Shown here one piece after another: positions 9,155 to 20,376 of a stretch of DNA of 64,000 nucleotides. The notes under the pieces were generated by a model. It did no database searches. It had not been told where the DNA came from and saw only the letters and a list, made by a program, of their open reading frames with translations. Origin of the DNA: Mesostigma viride (lineage: Eukaryota > Streptophyta > Mesostigmatophyceae > Mesostigmatales > Mesostigmataceae); NCBI GenBank assembly GCA_009746045.1, contig RPFO01000050.1, forward strand, positions 1,816,868 to 1,880,867. Direction: 5' to 3'. The stretch's first letter is position 1; each line of letters opens with the position of its first letter. Made by a program: the position numbers and the translations under genes.

Positions 9155-10550
9155 ATTGTCGTCTTGTTGACGACGGCAACGAGCTTGCCATTTTCGCTCT
9201 TGTCGAGCTGATAACGAATGTAAACGTGTTATATTTTTTAATGAATTCGTTTATGCAGTATAAAACGCGTCAATATATGCTGAAAACAATTTTCATTTCG
9301 TCTCGAATTGCAGTTCTAACTGCGGGTTTAAAAAAGTAGAGTAAACCTCTCATGCATCGACGCAGGTCGTATGGGATTCTTGCATAGGTCGTCTGAGTTT
9401 TCAGATTAATAAACCCTAACACTCTGCACACCCGCCGCGCGGCCCTCGCCGGGTCCGCCAACTCCCACGCACTGCTCGACCCTCCAGCACCTTACTAAAT
9501 TTACTAAGCTAACTACAGGTTTTGGGTTTTGTCTGCGGGAAATTATGCAAGCCTGTGCATGCACTCTCACTCACATCGAATAAAACCTCCATTTCCAACT
9601 GAAAATATCAATTTAGTAGTAAATATAGTTTCCCACGAGAAAACACAGCAAGCCCTCACACACACACCACCACCTGGCAGTCCCGCCACTGCTTGGCAGT
9701 CCGCGCCCCTCCGCCGCACCCCCGCTGTCCGCCCCCCCATGGCCTTTCCCGTGGGAGATGGATTTATTGGTCATTTTGCCGTGGGAAACTACGTTTTCAT
9801 AACCATTTGTCGTGGGAGACTATGTTTACTAAGTTTTTTGGGGTTCTTTTTTTGGGAAATTCAGGTGTGTTTTTGGTGGTGCACACCTGAATTAATTTCC
9901 TAGGAATAAAACCCAAAACCCATAGTAAACGTAGTAAACATAGTTTCCCACGGGAAATGACTTAGTCCCATATCCCACACGCCTCACCCTCTCATGGCAT
10001 GGTGGGACTGGATGTCACAACCTCGACCTCATGGCAGGTGGCTTGAATTTCCTAGAAAAAAAACCCAAAACCCATAGTAAACTTAGTAAATTTAGTCACC
10101 CTGGGATGCCAGCATAAGAGTCTACCACCATGGTCACTATAAGGTCACTATAGCTACTCCCGTGGGAAACTAAAATTACATGCAACACTAGTGTCATCGT
10201 ATCAGGGGGTCGGAGCAATTCTGCTCAGGCTTTCTCCACTAGTGTGTTGCATGACCACGAGGGTGATGGGAGGTGGCTTGAATTTCCTAGAAAAAAAACC
10301 AAAAACCCATAGTAAACTTAGTAAATTTAGTCACCCTGGGATGCCAGCATAAGAGTCTACCACCATGGTCACTATAAGGTCACTATAGCTACCCTGTACC
10401 ACACAGCACCTGTAGCACCTTGACCTCATGGCAGCTGGCTTGAATTTCCTAGAAAAAAAACCAAAAACCCATAGTAAACTTAGTAAATTTAGTCACAGTG
10501 GGAGGGTGATAGCCAGGGTGGGGGGATGCCGTGGGTGTCTGGAGACGGTG
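9155..10550. repeat. AT-rich non-coding region with dispersed repeats
   Basis: No gene is supported. A unit starting AATTTCCTAGAAAAAAAACC and containing CCCATAGTAAACTTAGTAAA occurs near 10048, 10278 and 10441, and a shorter form near 9893; parts recur inverted near 9493 (TTACTAAATTTACTAAG). GTCACTATAAGGTCACTATAG occurs twice (about 10135 and 10370). CCCGTGGGA motifs recur at 9748-9960. The inverted outer copies mean that 9490-10500 is loosely bounded by inverted repeats, perhaps an old element. Confidence 0.5.
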
Positions 10551-10605
10551 TTAGGGTTTAGGGTTTAGGGTTTAGGGTTTAGGGTTTAGGGTTTAGGGTT
10601 TAGGG
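10551..10605 (+). repeat. Interstitial telomere-type repeat, TTTAGGG
   Basis: Seven exact TTTAGGG units preceded by TTAGGG. This is the plant/green-algal telomere motif, also used by some other protists. It is flanked on both sides by unique sequence, so it is not a chromosome end here; it may mark an old fusion, break repair or telomerase capture. Confidence 0.9.
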
Positions 10606-11104
10606 TGATACCCCACCCCAGGCCGCGGTCACTATAGGGTCACTATAGGGGTGGCAGATGCCAGCATAAGGCTGGTGCCATTCTGTGAGCCGCGATGACG
10701 GAATGATGACGGAATGATGATGGAAGCTACTTAATTAATTAATTAATTAAACTCGTGCTCCCGTTGGGGAGTCACGGAGCACCGAAGTGCTTTTAATCCC
10801 TGTGTGTGCACTACAGGAGAAAGGGCAGAGACCCCCAGTCTCCTTCATGCCAAAGGCATGCCACAGCTGCAATCGGGCGCGGCTAGCTAAAAGGACAGGC
10901 TAACGATCCGGCAAACTGTGGGTGCAATAAGACCCATGTGAGCATATCATAGCAAGGAGCGTGGGCAAGTAATCTGAACATTGCTAGGCCATGTAATAGG
11001 GATTATTGGTCATCCATCATATTCATAAATTTTCTTTTATTTATACATGGTTGCATAATACATTAATGTTGCGTTAATACTTTGTGGCACTAAACAACAA
11101 AATC
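10606..11104. repeat. Intergenic stretch with a SINE-like copy and (TTAA)n tail
   Basis: No gene is seen. At about 10727-10753 an (ATTA)n tract is followed by CTCCCGTTGGGGAGTCAC, which matches the tail-plus-CTCCGTTGGGAG junction of the SINE-like family found at 27957, 49570, 51041 and 51915. About 230 bp of further unique-looking sequence follows. Confidence 0.35.
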
Positions 11105-12008
11105 ATGAAATGCTAGTGCTATCGTGTCATATTGTCACTATCATGCTGTCACGGTGTCACAATGTCACGATGTCACGGTGTCACAATGTCACCTCATGTT
11201 AATCAGTGCTTCTGGGCAATGTAATATCATTGTTGCAACCCCATGGGCGCCACATTACCTTGTGACACCATACAAAATCGTAAAATACTAGCGTTATGGT
11301 GCCATCGTGTCACGGTGTCACGGTGTCACGGTGTCACGGTGTCACAATGTCACCTCATGTTAATCAGTGCTTCTGGGCAATGTAATATCATTGTTGCAAC
11401 CCCATGGGCGCCACATTACCTTGTGACACCATACAAAATCGTAAAATACTAGCGTTATGGTGCCATCGTGTCACGGTGTCACGGTGTCACGGTGTCACGG
11501 TGTCACAATGTCACCTCATGTTAATCAGTGCTTCTGGGCAATGTAATATCATTGTTGCAACCCCATGGGCGCCACATTACCTTGTGACACCATACAAAAT
11601 CGTAAAATACTAGCGTTATGTACGTGCCATCGTGTCACGGTGTCACGGTGTCACGGTGTCACGGTGTCACGGTGTCACGGTGTCACGGTGTCACAATGTC
11701 ACCTCATGTTAATCAGTGCTTCTGGGCAATGTAATATCATTGTTGCAACCCCATGGGCGCCACATTACCTTGTGACACCATACAAAATCGTAAAATACTA
11801 GCGTTATGGTGCCATCGTGTCACGGTGTCACAATGTCACCTCATGTTAATCAGTGCTTCTGGGCAATGTAATATCATTGTTGCAACCCCATGGGCGCCAC
11901 ATTACCTTGTGACACCATACAAAATCGTAAAATACTAGCGTTATGGTGTCACGGTGTCACGGTGTCACGGTGTCACGGTGTCACGGTGTCACGGTGTCAC
12001 GGTGTCAC
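11105..12008. repeat. GGTGTCAC 8-bp satellite within a 161-bp higher-order tandem repeat
   Basis: Units of GGTGTCAC (2 to 9 per block) alternate with a near-identical spacer that contains CCTCATGTTAATCAGTGC, CCATGGGCGCCACATTACC and AAAATACTAGCG. The blocks start near 11230, 11391, 11552, 11740 and 11877. Block length differs only by the number of 8-mers. The 60-78 residue open frames in the array repeat exactly with the units and are not genes. Confidence 0.9.
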
Positions 12009-12117
12009 AACATGTTGGGACAATAACCTACATGCTTTGGACTTACGAGAGGCCCTAAATAACAAAGTTTGAAAAATCTCAATTTGTAGTAGTGTTCTAG
12101 TACAAATCCAGACGAGC

Positions 12118-12312
12118 TTAGGGTGCATCCATAGCCTCCTCTCCGCATTCTCGGCACGCGATGTGCGGCGGGAACACCTGGAGCCCCTCTTGGTACAAGT
12201 AATGCACGTACAAGTGCACGAGCTCGCCGTCGCAGGAGTTCCACGCCTCCTCGAGATCCACTGAGCCGCCGCACCGGTAGCACGTTAGCACCTGGTCCAG
12301 ACCGACAGACAT
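12118..12312 (-). CDS. Small Zn-ribbon-like protein
   Basis: 64 residues, ATG at 12312. Two CxxC pairs (CYRCGG near the N terminus, CRECGEE near the C terminus) are 38 residues apart and separated by an acidic and aromatic stretch, giving a complete small four-Cys zinc site. Such proteins are common in large DNA viruses and in transcription accessory factors, but none can be named. It stands alone, opposite in direction to its neighbours. Coding is plausible because both knuckles are intact in a short open frame. Confidence 0.4.
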   Translation of the reverse strand: MSVGLDQVLTCYRCGGSVDLEEAWNSCDGELVHLYVHYLYQEGLQVFPPHIACRECGEEAMDAP

Positions 12313-13307
12313 GCCGCGATGTCAATGTAGGCGGACATAAAGCCGGGAGCGGAACGAACGCGGTCCACCCGCCCCCCTTCCCGGTGCCGGTCACCCCGCG
12401 AGAAACCCGACCCGCGCGTCATCGCCGGACCGAACTGCGTCCACCGTCGCACGCCCAAACGACCCTCTCGCGGCCCCGCGGAATAAAAGACCCTCCCAGA
12501 CGGGGTTCTCGACAGTCGAAGTGGACGCAGTTCGATGGACCCAGTTCTTTTTTTCTTTTTTTTTTTCGAGAGCATAAAAGTTATGGGGAATGAAAAGCCA
12601 TCCCTTCCGTCACCCCATGATGATGACCCCATGATCATCACCCCATGATGCATACACCCACCCGTATACCCCTTTCAAAAAAACCCTCCCCTCCAAAAAA
12701 AAATTTCAACTGCGTCCATCGAACTGCGTCCACCGTCACCCCCCCTCCCGGCCCTCCCGCCCCGCGAGTGAAGTCGTCACCCCCTCGCGGCCCTTTCCCG
12801 CCCCCCACGGTGGACGGACTTCGGGACCGAGTTCTAACCGTCGACCCCCCTCCCGGCCCCGCCGCGCCCCCTCCCTCGCGCACCCGCGCCCGCGGTGGAC
12901 CCAGTTCGCCCGAGCCGGTCCACCGCCACCCGGCCCGCTCGCCTATCGAGCGCGGTAAATTATCTCCGCCCACCCTGACGACCGCGCCGGACCGCGAGCC
13001 GCGAGCAACGACAGCAAATGGGCTCGCGCAAATGAGGAATGCAAGAATTAACTGCACATTTTGTTAAGTTAGTCAGTGCTTGATACGCGGTTGTCAATAG
13101 TGCAATGGGCGACGCAAGAATTAAGTTGCCATTTATGTCAACTTAGCTAGTGCTTGTCACGAGGTTGTCACATAGCCAGTTGCTAACTACACAAAATGTG
13201 TAATTATGCCAGAATTAAGTTAGCACTGGTGCTGACTTGTCTCAGCACGCGACAATGCGCGCTTACAGAGCGCCAGAAACTTTCTTGGCATATGGTATAC
13301 CACGACC
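12313..13307. other. GC-rich then AT-rich non-coding stretch with repeated motifs
   Basis: No gene is supported, although GC-rich open frames exist on both strands. CGAACTGCGTCCACCGTC or its inverse recurs with variation near 12430, 12520, 12710, 12720, 12800 and 12890. From about 13035 to 13245 three imperfect copies of a unit with AAGAATTAA, TTAGCTAGTGCTTG and GGTTGTCA precede the gene at 13308. Confidence 0.45.
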
Positions 13308-14343
13308 ATGGCTCTCATTAGCAACTCCCCCTCCCTGCGCCAAGACTACTTTGGCCTTGTGCCCTTTGATGAGCTGCCACAGGATTGCAAGGATTTTGCT
13401 GATGAATACGAGTTCCGTACGTTTAAGGGGTGTGAGGGATTGATCCCATTCAACAAAGAAACGGGTCACGGTAACCTTAGTAAATTTCTCAAGCTGGGCA
13501 AGTCCGAGAAACAGCAAGTCGAGCGTGTGACAGACTGCCGTTGCACGCGACCTTAGATCTTTGCTGGAATCGCAGGGGGTGGATTGCACCCTTAAAGAAG
13601 TGCCCGGTCGTGGGGCAACTGCTGGCATATACGCGCCAAAGGTCTTCATCTTTGCCCTGGCGGCCCAGCGCTCCACCGCCTTTGCTGTAGTGGCCATGAA
13701 GGTGGCCAGCGAGCTGTTCGCTGGCGACTCCCTCAAGGTGGCCGAGCTGGCACTGGGCATCTACGCCCAGGACGTGGAGAACGGCAAGGCTCGCGACGAG
13801 GAGATGGAGAACCGCCTGCTCGCGGTGGTCTCGGAGCACCAGGAGAGGCAGCTGGCCCTCATCCACCAGCACCACAACCTGCAGGTGGCCATGTTGAAGG
13901 ACCTGGCGGAAAAGGTCACGGTATCGGAGAAGGAGAGAGCGGAGGCAGCAAAGCTTCAAAAGGAGCTGGTGCAGGCCAACAAGGAGCACGCCGCCAAGGT
14001 GGAGGACGCGCAGGCCCAGGTCACCGCCATCCACAAGGAGCTCAAGTTCCAGGCCAAGCAGCACTTCCAGGACGAGCTGGCCACCGAGCGGAAGGCCGAC
14101 AAGGACAAGTTCAACCTAGAGCAGGAGAGGGACAGGTTCGAGGCCGAGGCCGCCAAGTGGAAGGCCGCCTACCAGGAGCGCAGGCAGGAGCTGCTGGACA
14201 GATACGTCGACGTGGCCAACCAGTTCATGGACGTCGGCATCAAGCGCAAGAGGGACCTGGACGACGGGGACGACCCGCGCAAAGTCGTGCAAGACGTGAT
14301 CGACGAGTGCCGCGACATCCTCAAGAAGGCCATGCGATACTAG
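13308..14343 (+). CDS. Coiled-coil protein, one frameshift
   Basis: The first frame (13308-13556) opens MALISNSPSLRQDYFGL; the continuation is shifted by one base, open from 13531, and carries AVARDLRSLLESQGVDC. The switch lies around 13531-13540. Joined length is about 345 residues. The N-terminal third looks globular with a hydrophobic helix segment (VFIFALAAQ, FAVVAMKVASELF); residues from about 150 are a long charged coiled coil rich in Glu, Lys, Gln and Ala; the tail has a basic KRKRDLDDGDD. The family was not recognised. Viral KilA-N/MSV199 proteins also pair an N-terminal helical domain with a coiled coil, but the likeness is slight. AATAAA lies about 25 bp after the stop. Confidence 0.5.
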
Positions 14344-14699
14344 TCGACCCTGGCCATCTGCACGCGCGCAATAAAGAGGGCAACAACGCAGGCAGAGCTC
14401 TCACTTTCCCACTTCAGGGGATGGGAACTTTTTACCTCCTAACAGCCACCCCTGAACAATAAGGCTAAGGAGAAGGAATGGGACCGGCAACAGCCGACCA
14501 GAAGAATAAAGGGCTATCCGTGGCCCTACAATAAAGCAGTATGGTGTCCTATTCAATAATCAATCAATTAACAACATATATCCATTGCCTATTCAATTTA
14601 AATAGCAAAACAAGCAGTAAATAGGGGGTTACCTTGCGAAGCCGTAGGAGTGCCCCCAAAAGTGCCACAGCCGGCCAAGAACCCCCTATTGACGTGGAG
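14344..14699. other. 3' end region of the coiled-coil gene and spacer
   Basis: AATAAAG near 14370 probably serves the upstream gene; further AATAAA copies occur near 14505 and 14530. There is an AT-rich stretch with ATTCAATAATCAATCAATTA at about 14550. No coding sequence is seen. The foldback element begins immediately after. Confidence 0.4.
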
Positions 14700-15731
14700 C
14701 CAACATTATCGCAAGCCAACCCCCTTTCAGGGTCCCAAAACCACCTGGCAGGGTGCCAAAATACTAATATTTACCCCCTGAAAAGGCTTTCTCACTACCT
14801 GAGGGAGACCCAGCCAAAACCCCGGCTCAGACCCTGAGAACCCCCCCGCCCTGGTTATTAGCCAGGGGGTGGGGATATTTTCCCCCCCTCCCTGGTCCCC
14901 CATACCCGGCAGACTGCCACGTGTCACCCCCGATTGGCTGGCTACTAGGCCTGATATAACCAGGGTGGAAATAGGCTCCGCCAGGGTGCTCCAAAAGCAA
15001 AAAAGCCCCATCACCTGGTTGGTGACGGGGCCCTGTCAGATATTGACACCCGGCTGGTTTTCCCTTCAAATTTTGACAGGGTCCCTGGCCAGGAAAAAAA
15101 TATCTAAAGCTACTATAGATATATTCTAGTATATCCAAGATACTCCCGAGTACCAGGGAGTAGACTCGAATATCCCCCCTGGTCCCAAGGCGGCCGGGTC
15201 CACCCCAGAGATGCGCATCTCTGGGGTGGACCCGGCCGCCTTGGGACCAGGGGGGATATTCGAGTCTACTCCCTGGTACTCGGGAGTATCTTGGATATAC
15301 TAGAATATATCTATAGTAGCTTTAGATATTTTTTTCCTGGCCAGGGACCCTGTCAAAATTTGAAGGGAAAACCAGCCGGGTGTCAATATCTGACAGGGCC
15401 CCGTCACCAACCAGGTGATGGGGCTTTTTTGCTTTTGGAGCACCCTGGCGGAGCCTATTTCCACCCTGGTTATATCAGGCCTAGTAGCCAGCCAATCGGG
15501 GGGTGACACGTGGCAGTCTGCCGGGTATGGGGGACCAGGGAGGGGGGGAAAATATCCCCACCCCCTGGCTAATAACCAGGGCGGGGGGGGTTCTCAGGGT
15601 CTGAGCCGGGGTTTTGGCTGGGTCTCCCTCAGGTAGTGAGAAAGCCTTTTCAGGGGGTAAATATTAGTATTTTGGCACCCTGCCAGGTGGTTTTGGGACC
15701 CTGAAAGGGGGTTGGCTTGCGATAATGTTGG
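14700..15731. mobile_element. 1.03-kb foldback element, near-perfect inverted repeat
   Basis: Two arms of about 515 bp meet at ATGCGCAT (centre 15214/15215). The outer ends are CCAACATTATCGCAAGCC and its complement. The arms match almost base for base; the right arm has small insertions in G runs. The mirrored open frames in the two arms are identical to each other and not genes. No target duplication could be recognised. On the right it abuts a probable splice donor (ACG|GTGAGA on the minus strand) of the multi-exon gene to the right, so it may sit in an intron. It could be a foldback transposon or a hairpin-derived duplication. Confidence 0.8.
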
Positions 15732-18700
15732 TCAAGCAACAGTCTCACCGTTGCATCTGGGACGCCCTCTCCCGTTGGGTTGACATCTGTGGATACCCTC
15801 GCAAGCGCATCTCGTAGCTTGTCCCTTGCCTCATCCAGCTTGGCTTGGTACAAATCCTCATTGTCCCGCTTGGAAAAGGCTAGGTACCCCACACACTGCA
15901 TCAGCAGCCATCCCACCTCGCATCGTTCACTGCAGTGGTCCTCTCCACGCGCTCTCCCCGCTATCAAAACCAGCCCCCACATGCGTCCCCAGTAGGACGC
16001 GAGGATCAACGCCCAGACAAACATGATACCTGCGTCCACATGGCAGCCTGATGCAAAGTTGGTGAAGGTGATTCTGTTTGGGTACAGACGCTCGTCCTTG
16101 TGTTCATGATAAACTTTAGCCGTTGCCTTGCAGAACTGACAGTATGTTTCCTTGCTCTTCTCCTCATCGGTCGCTACCTTCCTCGGCTCCGCCTCCTCCT
16201 CCTCCTCCTCCTCCTCCTCCTCCTCACTCGACACCACGATTAACGGAGTCACCTTCTTCCCATGCTTGCCCTTTGCTGTCTTCCCTCCTGTCTTCCCCCC
16301 CTTCTTGGCCTTGCCCTTCCCCGCCTGACCCTGTTTCCCCTGCTCCACCTTTGCTTCCGCCCCCCCGGCGCTGCTCCCCTCCTCGGCCTTGCCCTTCCCC
16401 GCCTGACCCTGTTTCCCCTGCTCCACCTTTGCTTCCGCCCCCCCGGCGCTGCTCCCCTCCTCGGCCTTGCCCTTCCCCGCCTCCTCCTGCTTCACCCGCT
16501 TCCCCTTTGCTGCCGCCCCTCTGGTCTTGACCCCCTCCTCAGGCTTGGCTTCCCCCCCCTCCTCCTGCTTCACCCGCTTCCCCTTTGCTGCCGCCCCTCT
16601 GGTCTTGACCCCCTCCTCGTCCTTGGCTTCCCCCCCTCCTCCTGCTTCCCCCACTCCACCTTCGCTGCCTCCCCCCGGCGCTGCTCCCCTCCTCGGCCTT
16701 GCCCTTCCCCGCCTGACCCTGTTTCCCCTGCTCCACCTTTGCTTCCGCCCCCCCGGCGCTGCTCCCCTCCTCGGCCTTGCCCTTCCCCGCCTGACCCTGT
16801 TTCCCCTGCTCCACCTTTGCTTCCGCCCCCCCGGCGCTGCTCCCCTCCTCGGCCTTGCCCTTCCCCGCCTGACCCTGTTTCCCCTGCTCCACCTTCGCTG
16901 CCTCCCCCCGGCGCTGCTCCCCTCCTCGGCCTTGCCCTTCCCCGCCTGACCCTGTTTGCCCTGCTCCACCTTCGCTGCCTCCCCCCCGGCGCTGCTCCCC
17001 TCCTCCGCCTTGGCTTTCCCCTCCTCCTGCTTCACCTGCTCCACCTTCGCTGCCTCCCCCCGGCGCTGCTCCCCTCCTCGTCCTTGGCTTCCCCGCCTCC
17101 TGCTTCACCTGCTCCACCTTCGCTGCCTCCCCCCCGGCGCTGCTCCCCTCCTCGTCCTTGGCTTTCCCCGCCTCCTCCTGCTTCCCCCGCTCCACCTTCG
17201 CTGCCTCCCCCCCGTCGCTGCTCCCCTCCTCGTCCTTGGCTTCCCCCGCCCCTCCTGCTTCCCCCGCTCCACCTTCGCTGCCTCCCCCCCGGCGCTGCTC
17301 CCCTCCTCGGCCTTGGCTTTCCCCTCCTCCTGCTTCCCCCGCTCCACCTTCGCTGCCTCCCCCCCGGCGCTGCTCCCCTCCTCGTCCTTGGCTTCCCCCG
17401 CCTCCTGCTTCACCTGCTCCACCTTCGCTGCCTCCCCCCCGGCGCTGCTCCCCTCCTCGTCCTTGGCTTCCCCCGCCTCCTCCTGCTTCCCCCGCTCCAC
17501 CTTCGCTGCCTCCCCCCCGGCGCAACCCCCCTCAGGCTTGGCTTCCCCCGCCTCCTCCTGCTTCCCCCGCTCCACCGGTGCTGCCGCCCCCCGGTGTTGC
17601 CCCCCACCTCGGCCTGCCTTGTCCCCTCCTGTGTCAATGTACTCGCTTGCTGCTCCGCTGGAATGCCCCCCTGACCGGCCCGGGGCCCCAGTGCATCCGA
17701 TGTACTGACGACACCCTGCGCAATAACGGCACACAAGGCAAACCCCATGCAGAAGGAACGCATCCGCCACATGCAGTGGACGTCAGTAACGGATGTTGCA
17801 ATGTTGCTGGAGGGAGGCCAATCGACCGCACCCGTACATACAAGGGGCAATTATTTATGCGTCATACCCAAAACAGGAAGAAACTGTGCCACCACTGACC
17901 TTGCCATCAACATGGACGGAGTTGGAGACCAACTGCAGCGCGGCATTTGCAAGGGCACAGGCTGTGTTGTTCATCAGGTCCACCGCTGGACTCCCCGATC
18001 CCGAGTTTTCTTCCTTGCACAAAGCATCCACTTCCGTGATGCTCGCGTCCTTGGCTGCCAACTGCGGCAATGAGGCCAGTGCTCGCTTCAGCAGGAACTC
18101 GGCAATTGCAATCACGGTGGGCCCTGGCACGATTTCCAGGCCTACACATGCTTGCCCCGCATGTGCCTCCCCCACGTCTGCATCCACCGCAGTTGACATG
18201 CTTGCTCGCAGCTCCTCTCTGCCGCTGGCTTCGTTGCCATGTTCCTCCACCCGCTGCCTCTTGCCTTTCCGATCCTGTTCCTCGCGCTTCTTCGCCGCCT
18301 CTCTTTCACTCTCTTCCTCTCTCTTTTCTGCTGCCTCTCGTGCCCTGCTCCAGGTAATGATGTGCTTCCTTAGGCGTCTGCATTACCGAAATTGGACGAT
18401 ATGCACGTCAAAGGAAAGCCAGCCAAGCAGCAACATTACCAACCATGTAGCGGCAGGGTCAGTGCAGGGGCCAGCACCATAACTGCCTTTGTCTTGTACT
18501 CCTACCACACACATTAGGGAAGACTGCTGGCATGGCAGCCTGCATCACAGCAATAAATTGCCACCAACTAAAATAAGAGAGTGACTCACCGCTGTGGTTC
18601 CCTGAAGTGTGGTGGTCACAACTCCATCCTTTACAAATTTCAGGCTGCTCCACAGCTTGGGATTTTGTTGATGCCATTTTTTCAATTCCTGTTCCATGTA

Positions 18701-20376
18701 TATTGCCCCCGCCTCACGCTTCCATGGGTCGCCGTGTACGTCAAACTTTGCTGATGCTTCAGAGAAGTCAAGCGGTTCTTTGCATTCCCTCACCTGTATT
18801 CAACGGCAACGCCAAAACGGAATCCCAACGCATGCGGAGCGGGGGAACAAGTCAGAAATCAACGCTGCCACGGTGAGACGGCAGATGATGAGGCAGACAC
18901 GACAATGCACTGGGTGCATGGCAACTATGTGAACAATGACGGTAGCACTCACATGCCTAACCAGCATTTTCTCTGTTTCCCCCGGGTTAGAGTGTAAGGC
19001 CTATGCCAACCAAGGTAAACAACAAAACAACACATCCTAAACTGCCCTAACTGACATGGGCAACAAACATGGCCAATGGAGGACAAGGAACCAAGTAGGA
19101 TCATCCAACTGGATCACGGTATTATGGCAGCTTGCGTGCAGTAAATTATATCAAGCATGGTTGGCTCACCACATTGAAGTATTGTCACATCATTACAACA
19201 AGGGAAAGTCAGAAATCAACGCTGCCACGGTGAGCCGGCAGATGATGGGGCAGACACGACAATGCACTGGGTGCATGGCAACTATGTGAACACTGACGGT
19301 AGCACTCACATGCCTAACCAGCATTTTCTCTGTTTCCCCCGGGTTAGAGTGTAAGGCCTATGCCAACCAAGGTAAACAACAAAACAACACATCCTAAACT
19401 GCCCTAACTGACATGGGCAACAAACATGGCCAATGGAGGACAAGGAACCAAGTAGGATCATCCAACTGGATCACGGTATTATGGCAGCTTGCGTGCAGTA
19501 AATTATATCAAGCATGGTTGGCTCACCACATTGAAGTATTGTCACATCATTACAACAAGGGAAAGTCAGAAATCAACGCTGCCACGGTGAGCCGGCAGAT
19601 GATGAGGCAGACACGACAATGCACTGGGTGCATGGCAACTATGTGAACACTGACGGTAGCACTCACGTGCCTAACCAGCATTTTCTCTGTTTCCCCCGGG
19701 TTAGAGTGTAAGGCCTATGCCAACCCAGCTCAACAACAAAACAACACATCATAAACTGCGCTAACTGACATGGGCAAAAAACATGGGCAATGGAGGACAG
19801 GGAACCAAGTAGGATCATCCAACAGGATCACGGTATTATGGCAGCTTGCACGCAGCAGATCATATCAAGCATGGTTGGCTCACCACATTGAAGTATTGTC
19901 ACATCATTACAACAAGGGTAAGCTCAAATAAACTAGTCGTGGCCACTATCTACAGGCAGTATAACGAATGCAACCCATGCAACATGGTGCTCACTACAAC
20001 GCTTCCTTATCTGCGCAATAAAAAGTACAGGGACATTGCATGGCGGCCCCTCAGCTTTTGAGCGCTGTGATGCCGCTGCGACGATAGGGTGGTCAACTGC
20101 GACGATAGGGTGAACACAACCATACCCACATCATCCTTGCCACAATACGTTTTATGAATCCCCTCAAACCTTTGCGAGAAGCTATAGTCTGCGACAGCGT
20201 CCCCTGGCGACGACATATACGCATATGCGTTCTCAGCTACTATATTCATTAATTCCCATGGCAGCCGTCTTGTGAGGGGTCCGACGTACCTTTGCTGCCA
20301 GAGATTCTTCTGCGAATGCGGTTGCCGCTGTGCGCTTTGCCACCCAGCGTGCTTCCCAGGCCCGCGCGTCCTCCAT
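15732..20376 (-). CDS. Multi-exon host gene with 26-residue charged repeats
   Basis: Exons are supported by splice sites. Exon 1, 20290-20376, encodes MEDARAWEARWVAKR... and ends AAG|GTACGT. A later exon, 18590-18793, has acceptor AATACAG and donor GCG|GTGAGT. Another, 17900-18377, has acceptor AATGCAG and donor AAG|GTCAGT and is Lys/Glu/Arg-rich at its start. The last long exon begins near 17715 and reaches about 15740. It encodes about fifteen 26-residue repeats, an acidic run of 11 Glu, then a conserved-looking end with ETYCQFC, CHVDAGIMFVWALILASYWG (possible membrane segment) and SERCEVGW. Exons between 18794 and 20289 were not resolved. The repeat frame shifts between copies through C-run length changes, so the exact protein is uncertain. 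Function unknown. Confidence 0.5.
16330..17560 (-). repeat. 78-bp minisatellite coding a 26-residue repeat
   Basis: About fifteen tandem copies of a roughly 78-bp unit. The coded unit contains AKVEQGKQ or AKVERGKQEE, then AGKGKAEEG or AGEAKDEEG, then SSAGG. Copies differ in C/G-run length (five to seven), which moves the open frame between copies. The opposite strand gives a 470-residue Pro/Leu-rich open frame that is a mirror artefact. Confidence 0.85.
18840..19920. repeat. 357-bp tandem triplication
   Basis: Three head-to-tail copies (starting about 18850, 19207 and 19564) share GTCAGAAATCAACGCTGCCA, GCATTTTCTCTGTTTCCCCC and CTTGCGTGCAGTAAATTAT. Copies 1 and 2 are nearly identical; the third is more diverged at its 3' end. 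It lies between exon 1 and the next recognised exon of the minus-strand gene, so it is probably intronic. Confidence 0.85.

Noticed and set aside
11243-11938. Series of 60-78 codon frames starting MGATLPCDTIQN
   Set aside because: They repeat with the 161-bp tandem unit and change only with the number of 8-mers; no sign of selection as protein.
12645-13067. 140-codon Pro-rich frame
   Set aside because: GC-rich low complexity with inverted GTCCACCGTC motifs; an equally long frame lies on the other strand and there are no signals.
14727-15636. Paired frames beginning MMGLFCFWSTL and MDILEYIYSSF
   Set aside because: The same sequences appear in both arms of the foldback on opposite strands; products of symmetry.
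16262-17674. 470-codon Pro/Leu-rich frame on the plus strand
   Set aside because: Mirror of the 26-residue coding minisatellite on the minus strand, where splice sites and a non-repetitive C-terminal part support the gene.
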